From: Capillidium heterosporum
Lineage: Eukaryota; Entomophthoromycota; Entomophthoromycetes; Entomophthorales; Capillidiaceae
Assembly: GCA_016630905.1 (NCBI GenBank)
Contig: WBMQ01000009.1
Span: 620,001-684,000 of the forward strand
DNA length: 64,000 nt
Reading direction: 5' to 3'
A model generated the notes under the pieces. That model ran no database searches and was not told where the DNA came from. It was given only the letters and a program-made list of their open reading frames with translations. Shown here in pieces: positions 57,961 through 64,000 of the stretch. A program made the position numbers and the translations under genes. Numbering within the stretch: the stretch's first letter is position 1; the number at the start of each line of letters is the position of its first letter.

Positions 57961-59740
57961 TTCATGTGCATATTTTGATGAGTTTGGCAGATCTAGCTCT
58001 AGTAAATGCTGGGATCTATCTTTTTGTAACTTGTAGTTTTATCCTTTACTTTGCAATTGTATAATTTAGTTGGCATATTTCTACCTTCAGCTGTAAAAGA
58101 ATTCAATTGTCCAATGTTTGGTAGGTAGTAAAGGATTTCGTATAATTTCATTACTTTTAAGCTATAAAATTTTACAGGCTACGATCCTACATAACCTCTA
58201 TCATCTACTACTTATACCTATCACACACCCCTTTATCACGTAGGTAGTATTCGAATATTACTGCAAGTTAGGTGTATTTCGCTCTCCTGTTTCAAAGTCT
58301 TGAGATGGTAATTTCCATGCGAAATTCTTTAACCCAACCAAAGTTAAAGACAGCAAGATCTAAGCTTCACCTTCTTTGCTCTAAGTGGTGGGTAGGTATC
58401 TCAACCTTTTCAGACATCATTACTTTGAAAAGCTCATTACCTACGATCACATTTCCAATAATTCTATACCTAAACTATTGTGCTATTTACTTCCATCTCT
58501 AACACCCTACTCTATTATCTTTTAATCAAATAAACCACATATATGGAAGGTGAATAGGATCCATTATTATATCAGGTATTTAAAAAAAAGGCCAAGTTCG
58601 AACTCGGTAGCTTTGACTTAAATTGGATATCAAAGTAGGTGTCCCAACTCCAATATCAGTTGTCAGGTTAAGCTCAACTTTCTTATAGAAATAAAGTGCT
58701 CCTATACTACGTCTTGATAGAACTTCCAGCTATAAGGTTTAAGGATACAATAAGCATTTGTTGAAAACACTGTCTTAATTAAAAAAGTCTTTATTGTGGA
58801 ACCTTTTTAATTAATATGTAAAAAGATATACTATTGCTTGTTGTAAAAGATAGAATGTGTAGTACACCTACTACCCATCGTATATACCTTTTTAGAAAGG
58901 TTGGTCCGCCTACTTCCATTTGGGTTTTACCAAGCCACCAAAGTTGGCAACTGATTACTTCTATTCGGCTTGAAAAGGAAGCAGTACTTTGTAATCAACT
59001 TTGCCTATATGCATATGCTAGCTTGATAAAGTAGATTTTGTGGACTTTTCCAACCCCTATTCGACTATCCTATATATATTTGATATTTTAGATCTAGAGC
59101 TATCGATCTTTCAATTGAAAATTCACACATGGTAAACAGCTACACCTACCTTCCTAAAACTTTGTTAATTGAACGACCATCCAATTGTAGCTCAAGTAGA
59201 GCTAAAAAGCTTGGAGATACTAAAGACAGATGCCTCCGACTTTTTGCTCCCATCTGATACCTACCCCAGCTTCAACAACTTTGACTTAAAGGTGGGTAGA
59301 AGACGGTTCTGTTTTTGGAAGATTTGTAGATTGTGAAATCCGAGCTGTTGCAACCCCTATAGCTGTAAGCAAGTTTGGTGCATATCCACAAAGCTTAGTA
59401 TGGGAGGTAGGATGCGACTTTTTAGCTCATGGAAACTTCCAAGTTGAGCTTCAAGGTCAGCTCGACTTTGGAAAGAAATATAGGCTTGTTTGAAGATAAA
59501 TTCAACTTATAGTTATTCAATTGCTGTATCCATGCTTGTCTAAAAGACATTTTAATAGGTTAAATCTAGTTGACTTTTTATAAGTTAGCCAATAATAGTA
59601 CATGCTAAGTTATTCTGGTAGTAAGAACGAACTAGGCGTCAGAATGCGATCAAAATCTCGAATTCTCAATTTTCTAAGCTTGATAAAAGTTTTGAAGATT
59701 GGCAAGATGGACTTTGTATCAAATTAATCAAGAAGCTGCT
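57961..59740. other. Intergenic region, 1.8 kb
   Basis: AT-rich with one coding-like fragment at 59129-59374 (listed separately). The frames at 58272 and 58834 show no recognisable content. Confidence 0.5.
59129..59374 (+). other. Coding-like fragment with one +1 frame change
   Basis: From ATG 59129 the frame reads MVNSYTYLPKTLLIE; moving on by one base near 59174 it continues DHPIVAQVELKSLEILKTDA and SDFLLPSDTYPSFNNFDLK, then a GTGGGT...TTGTAG intron-like segment and IVKSELLQPL before TAG. Each half alone is short, but the joined sequence has coding character. I cannot name it. It could be a small gene or a relic. Confidence 0.28.
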
Positions 59741-61359
59741 ATGCCGATAAGTTTAGCTTCGACCGTCAATCTAACTTTAACTTACAGGAGCTGGGTAACC
59801 TTGGTCGTATTCCTACTTGAAGTTCTATCAATCCACCAGCCTTTGAAGCTCAAGATTCCCTTTTCAAGCTTACATGTACATTTCAACTATGTAACTTCAC
59901 CAGTAATTGGAGTTATCATCCTGCTAGTAACCTTGAGTATTGAAGTAAATGATCTAGTTATTGGAATCTTGGGTGAGAGTGGAGGTATTGAGCCAACTTC
60001 CATTTTAGTGTTGGTGTTTAGTTTAGCTTACCTGTGTGTCAAATTGGATGTAACTGGCCTCTTCAAGTTTATCGCTATGTACGTAGTCAAATCGTCGACT
60101 TCGCCGATCTACCTCTTCATCAACTTGTACCTTTTAGGTTTGGTAATTTCCATATTCTTCTCCAACGACGTCGTAATTTTGACTTTGACCCCACTTATTA
60201 TATATTTTGCCAACACCAGCGACGTGGAGTCATGGCCTTTTTTGATCTCCGAGTTTGTAGCAGCCAACACCGGGTCCATGGCTTTGTATGTAGGGAACCC
60301 GACTAACGTTGTTCGTCAGTATGGCTTACCAAATAACCTTTGTCAAGTACTCTAGTGTTATGACCCTACCTTTCTTAGTTTCCAGCGTAATGAGTTTGGC
60401 CGCTCTGCTGTTCAAGTTTAAAGATAAGTTGAACTACAAGTTGAGGACCATCGATGTCGATCCCAAAGATGGATTGAGATATGCAAACCAGGCGATCGTA
60501 GGTTCGGCGTTGCTTATACTAGCCCTTGTAGCACTAGTAGTCACTTCACTATGGCATATCCCAGTCTGGTTAGCTACACTACCGTTCGCATTACTACAGC
60601 TAGTTTTAGATATTTCTTTTGATTTATTTAAAGGCCGTAATCAGCCGCAAAAGATAAACCAAAATTTAGAGAATACCGAAATGCAACATATTGACCATAT
60701 ATCGACAGCCACCGATGAAATTAGCAACAAGGATCGAACTACACCTGTCGAAACGGTAGACAATATTTTAGATATAAACCTTCCTCAACAGCCTAAATCG
60801 ACCTGTGAGAAACTTATCATCAGCCTAACCTCCCGATTCCCAATCACTTGTGAAGTAGTCGGCCGACTTCCCTGGGGGCTCATCCCCTTTCTACTTGGCA
60901 TGTTCGTCACGGTTCAAGCCTTAACTGTCAACGGCTGGATCGCCAACCTAGCTCACCTGCTGGTCACTATACTACCAGCCTAACCCAGCTGTATGGTGTT
61001 TTGTCATTGGATTACTCACTCTCATCTTTTGCGCCGTCTTCAACAACTTACCGGCCTCTATCTTGCTAGCTCAATCCATCTCCCTCATTGACTTTAGTGA
61101 TCACAAATTGGTCCGAGTTGCTGCCGTCTTAGCTCTCGTTGTCGCAGCCAACCTGGGTGCCAACGTGGTCAGCTCGGGTGCTTTAGCCGGTATTATGTGG
61201 AGGGGGCTCTTAAAGGACAAGCAAGTAAAGTTTGATGAGCGGAGGATGCTGGACACTACAGTACTGGTCACTCCACTTACTACCTTACTTACCCTAGCTA
61301 CGTTGTTGTTCCAGGTTTATTGCTTCCCTAGGGATTTCATCGAAGGTTTACTGATTTGA
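59741..61359 (+). CDS. ArsB/NhaD-superfamily ion permease, two +1 frame breaks
   Basis: A multi-spanning permease of the ion transporter superfamily; fungal members have been linked to anion or metalloid export. Signature segments: YRSWVTLVVFLLEVL near the N-terminus, GGIEPTSILVLVFSLAYLCV, FFSNDVVILTLTPLIIYFAN, and FVAANTGSMALYVGNPTNVV, which form the family core, then a charged central loop (about 110 residues) and a C-terminal half with AVFNNLPASILLAQS and VVAANLGANVVSSGALAGIM. The frame moves +1 near 60315 (before YQITFVKYSSVMTLPF) and +1 near 60980 (before NPAVWCFVIGLLTLIF). With two bases skipped it would be 538 residues, normal for the family. The start is ATG 59741 (MPISLAST). Confidence 0.86.
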
Positions 61360-62965
61360 TAATGGAATGAGAAAATTTGCAGTTAGTTTTATAAGTAAAG
61401 TTTATGTTTTGATTGTATATAGTCTTTGAATTTTTAGTTGAGATTGATCCAGTTTAACATATCTTAGATTTAATTAGATAAAACACATGCTCTTTTAGTC
61501 AATATTTGTATAGGAATGTCATTAGACAAATAACATCTATACTAATTAATCTATCACCAATACAGAAAAGCAACTATTATAAGAGTTTCGAAATACAGGA
61601 CATTTCAAAGTTCGAAGTTTTATTAGTCAACACTACAAAAAAATTACTGACATGAAGACTATCTTGAAGTACAAAGTAGATGTATCGCTAGGTATCAATC
61701 CATGTAAGTTATTTAATTAAATGTGCTGGAAGTTCGTGTGGTTCTATTAAACATATATTACGATTACAATTGCTGTGAACTCATCGCAATTGTAGTACAG
61801 GAGAGTGCTACGTCACTATTAAAAATGGTGGTAGAAAGACTTTTGATAATGGGTATCTTATGAAATACAGGCTTTTTGGTGGTTTGAAAATTATATGGAA
61901 ACTCTTGTCGCAGTGCGCCAACTGTATTGTCTTTGTATATATATTGTACATTACTACAAAGTTAAGATTTAAATAGAGGTAGATAACGCTTGAAGGTGTA
62001 ATGATAAGGACGGGCCTTTATCTGGGCGACGGAGAAGCTTAATAATGAATCCGAATTCTTGCTTAAATAAGCACATCCAGACTCATGACCATATTAGGTT
62101 TCTTCCAATAGCTCGATCAATTCAAAGCTTTTCAAATATGTCAACCTTTCATGTGATTTACTACTACTGTGAGGTTATCAACATGCATCATAACCTTAAA
62201 ATCCTGACATCCAAATATGGCTCCTTTCTTGGTTGTGTCGAAAACCTTATTTTAGACGAGTAAATCTAATTGAGTTGTATAGCTAGTAATTTAAAAGACT
62301 TGAATATTTTTTGAATTTGTATACCATTTCGCCTATCAATCAATTGGTTAGGAAAGTTCCGCTAAGCTTGATGCAGTGTGTGGTCAACTGTCTATGGATG
62401 GGTGGCAAATGTGACTTTATCAAAGGCATCATTTCTAGCATCCAGTACTACAATTCAGCATGGTATCATCGGTTTAATCCGAGCTAGATTTCTTACTGCT
62501 TCGACTTCACGGCTAGTACTGTTTACTAGATGTTCCTTAAAGTGCTAGTCATATTATATTAAGGCTTTGAGGCTTCAAAAATTATATAGACATGTGCGTT
62601 CCCTGATTATTATGTAAAACGAATTTTATCTATTGAGGTGCTCAAAATACAGTCATATGTACATACGCTCTGATCAAAGATTAGCAAACTAAAAGGCACT
62701 TGCAAATAATATGACCTAAAAACTTGAGTCATCCTTCAAAGCCTGCTAAAACTATACTAAAATCTTCATATTTATACTATTTGCAGTAGAATTTTTTAAA
62801 ATTTTGGTTTGGTGAGCAGTAACCTGACTATGTATCAAGGGTTTTTAGTTTCGTGACGGTAGGTGTCATGAGTCTCTACAGCTTTCTTAGAAAACTTTAG
62901 TTTTAAAATCAAAGTCTATAAAAGAAGCCCGATTAACCTAATGTATTGACAAAAGTAAATCCAAT
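61360..62965. other. Intergenic region, 1.6 kb
   Basis: Mostly AT-rich. A tiny frame at 61651 (MKTILKYKVDVSLGINP then a GTAAGT) looks like the first exon of something but has no continuation I can follow. Confidence 0.45.
62917..62924 (+). promoter_or_regulatory. TATA box of serine protease gene
   Basis: TATAAAAG, 49 bp before the ATG, a good core promoter match. Confidence 0.6.
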
Positions 62966-63777
62966 ATGAAATTTTCAATCTTAAGCTTAGCTTTAGTATC
63001 CTTGGTAGCTGGTCAAAATGACCGTATCATTAACGGACAAGAATCAGTCCCCTTCAGTCACCCCTTTGTAGTATCGTTACAGCGCTCGGGAAGTCATTTC
63101 TGCGGAGGTTCTATCTTGGACCGAACTACCATTATCACTGCTGCTCACTGCTCCCAGACCACTCCCTCAGCCGTCACTGTCAACGTACACCGTCATGACC
63201 TCCGTAAGACGGCTGCTTCCGAACAAGGAGCCAGTCTGACCGTCAAGCGTATCACCAGTCACCCTAGCTACTCCAGCTCCAGCCTCATCTACGACGTCTC
63301 GGTCTGGAAGCTATCTGCCCCTATCCCTAGTAACATTCAGGTCGAGTTTGTCACTTTGGACTCAGGTTCTTTGGGTAACCAAGAAGGTTTACAGACCATT
63401 GGAGTAGGTTGGGGACGTACCAACCCCGACACCAACACGTTATCGCCAGTCTTGCGCGAAGCCGTACTCCCAGTGTACAGCTTCTCCGCCTGTAACACTG
63501 CCTACGATAACTTCCTCAAGACTCAACATCACATCTGCGCCGGTTACAAGGAGGGTTTAAAGAGTAAGTTTTATGCAAATATGAGTTCTAACTTTTTTTA
63601 GGTGCCTGTAACGGAGATTCTGGTTCGCCATTGTTCGTCAAGCAGGGTGGTAACCAGCAGGTTGGTATCGCCAGCTTCGTATCCAACAGCAAGTGCCTCG
63701 CACCCGGTGCCCCCACCGTCTACGCTAAGATTGGTACTTATGTTGCCTGGATCAAGCAGCAACAAGCTAACCCTTAA
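62966..63777 (+). CDS. Secreted S1-family serine protease, two exons
   Basis: Exons 62966-63563 and 63602-63777 give 257 residues (38-nt intron). Signal peptide 1-16 (MKFSILSLALVSLVAG), short propeptide, then activation after Arg20 at IINGQE. Catalytic triad His61 (TAAHC), Asp110 (IYDVSVWKL) and Ser206 (GDSGSP). Disulfide cysteines at 46/62, 176/191 and 202/231 positions are present. In chymotrypsin numbering the pocket base residue 189 is Ser200 rather than Asp, and the 214-216 strand reads S-F-V rather than S-W-G, so trypsin-like Arg/Lys cleavage is unlikely; a chymotrypsin- or elastase-like preference is inferred. Secreted S1 proteases of this kind are common in insect-associated fungi. 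Strong C-ending codon bias suggests high expression. Confidence 0.95.
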
Positions 63778-64000
63778 TTTTTAATAAAATTTTCCATAAT
63801 TATGATATCCACTATATACTTTTTTATACACTATACAAAGTTACTATGCAATTAGGTATGTAATGGCTCTGAATAAATCAAAATATAACACTAAACTATC
63901 AGCTTTTTATTGATGAAAGGAAATCTAATGGCGTGCATCAATCAATTACCCATTTCGTAAAATATTATCTAATATTAGAACCTATAAAGCTAGTTTGTAG
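63778..64000. other. 3' flank to window end
   Basis: AT-rich downstream region of the protease gene, including an AATAAA at 63782-63787 that may direct polyadenylation. No gene. Confidence 0.45.

Noticed and set aside
58592-58612. Second TTCGAA-containing B-box-like site
   Set aside because: Arms around it do not pair as a tRNA T-arm and no cloverleaf can be drawn.
1-64000. CRISPR arrays, rRNA genes or prophage
   Set aside because: No spaced direct repeats, no rRNA-like stretches; spliceosomal introns show the DNA is eukaryotic nuclear.

Overview
The window is nuclear DNA of a fungus. The support is spliceosomal GT-AG introns that are mostly 37-65 nt, plus fungal-type genes: Urb2, Nop16, the HAP5 CCAAT factor subunit, Spc24, a type II NADH dehydrogenase, old yellow enzyme and a fungal-style ArsB permease. 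The sequence is AT-rich. A secreted S1 (trypsin-fold) protease together with Hsp70 expansion fits an early-diverging, animal-associated lineage better than a typical ascomycete, but that placement is only an inference.

Layout. 0.2-7.5 kb: beta-carbonic anhydrase, then three large-subunit ribosome factors (Urb2-like, Nop16, mitochondrial RsfS/Atp25-like). 8.2-14 kb: one long multi-exon acidic repeat protein with six 35-residue tandem repeats. 14.5-24.2 kb: HAP5, a membrane-anchored cyclin, Spc24, a four-finger C2H2 protein, ribosomal protein uL15 and a GNAT acetyltransferase. 24.4-28.6 kb: M17 leucyl aminopeptidase and an intact cytosolic Hsp70 with heat-shock elements. 29.2-37.4 kb: a 1.7 kb inverted duplication, identical except for one base, carrying an old yellow enzyme gene on each arm; a Phafin-like PH-FYVE gene lies in the spacer. 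38-54 kb: gene-poor ground with three decayed Hsp70 copies, an orphan asparagine/serine-rich gene, a Mn-type CDF transporter and Rpb7. 56-64 kb: external/internal-type NADH dehydrogenase, ArsB-like permease, secreted serine protease.

There is no operon logic. The nearest thing to functional grouping is the ribosome-assembly trio at 1-7.5 kb, where Nop16 and RsfS share a 154 bp divergent promoter.

The most unusual signals are: (1) the near-perfect inverted repeat with old yellow enzyme genes whose usual His-x-x-Asn/His pair is His-x-x-Ser; (2) a series of reading-frame breaks that can all be repaired by skipping exactly one base (+1), which is either insertion-type sequencing error or, less likely, real +1 recoding; (3) three Hsp70 pseudogenes, all lacking the lid domain, one still carrying a recognisable promoter; (4) the 105-bp six-unit coding repeat.
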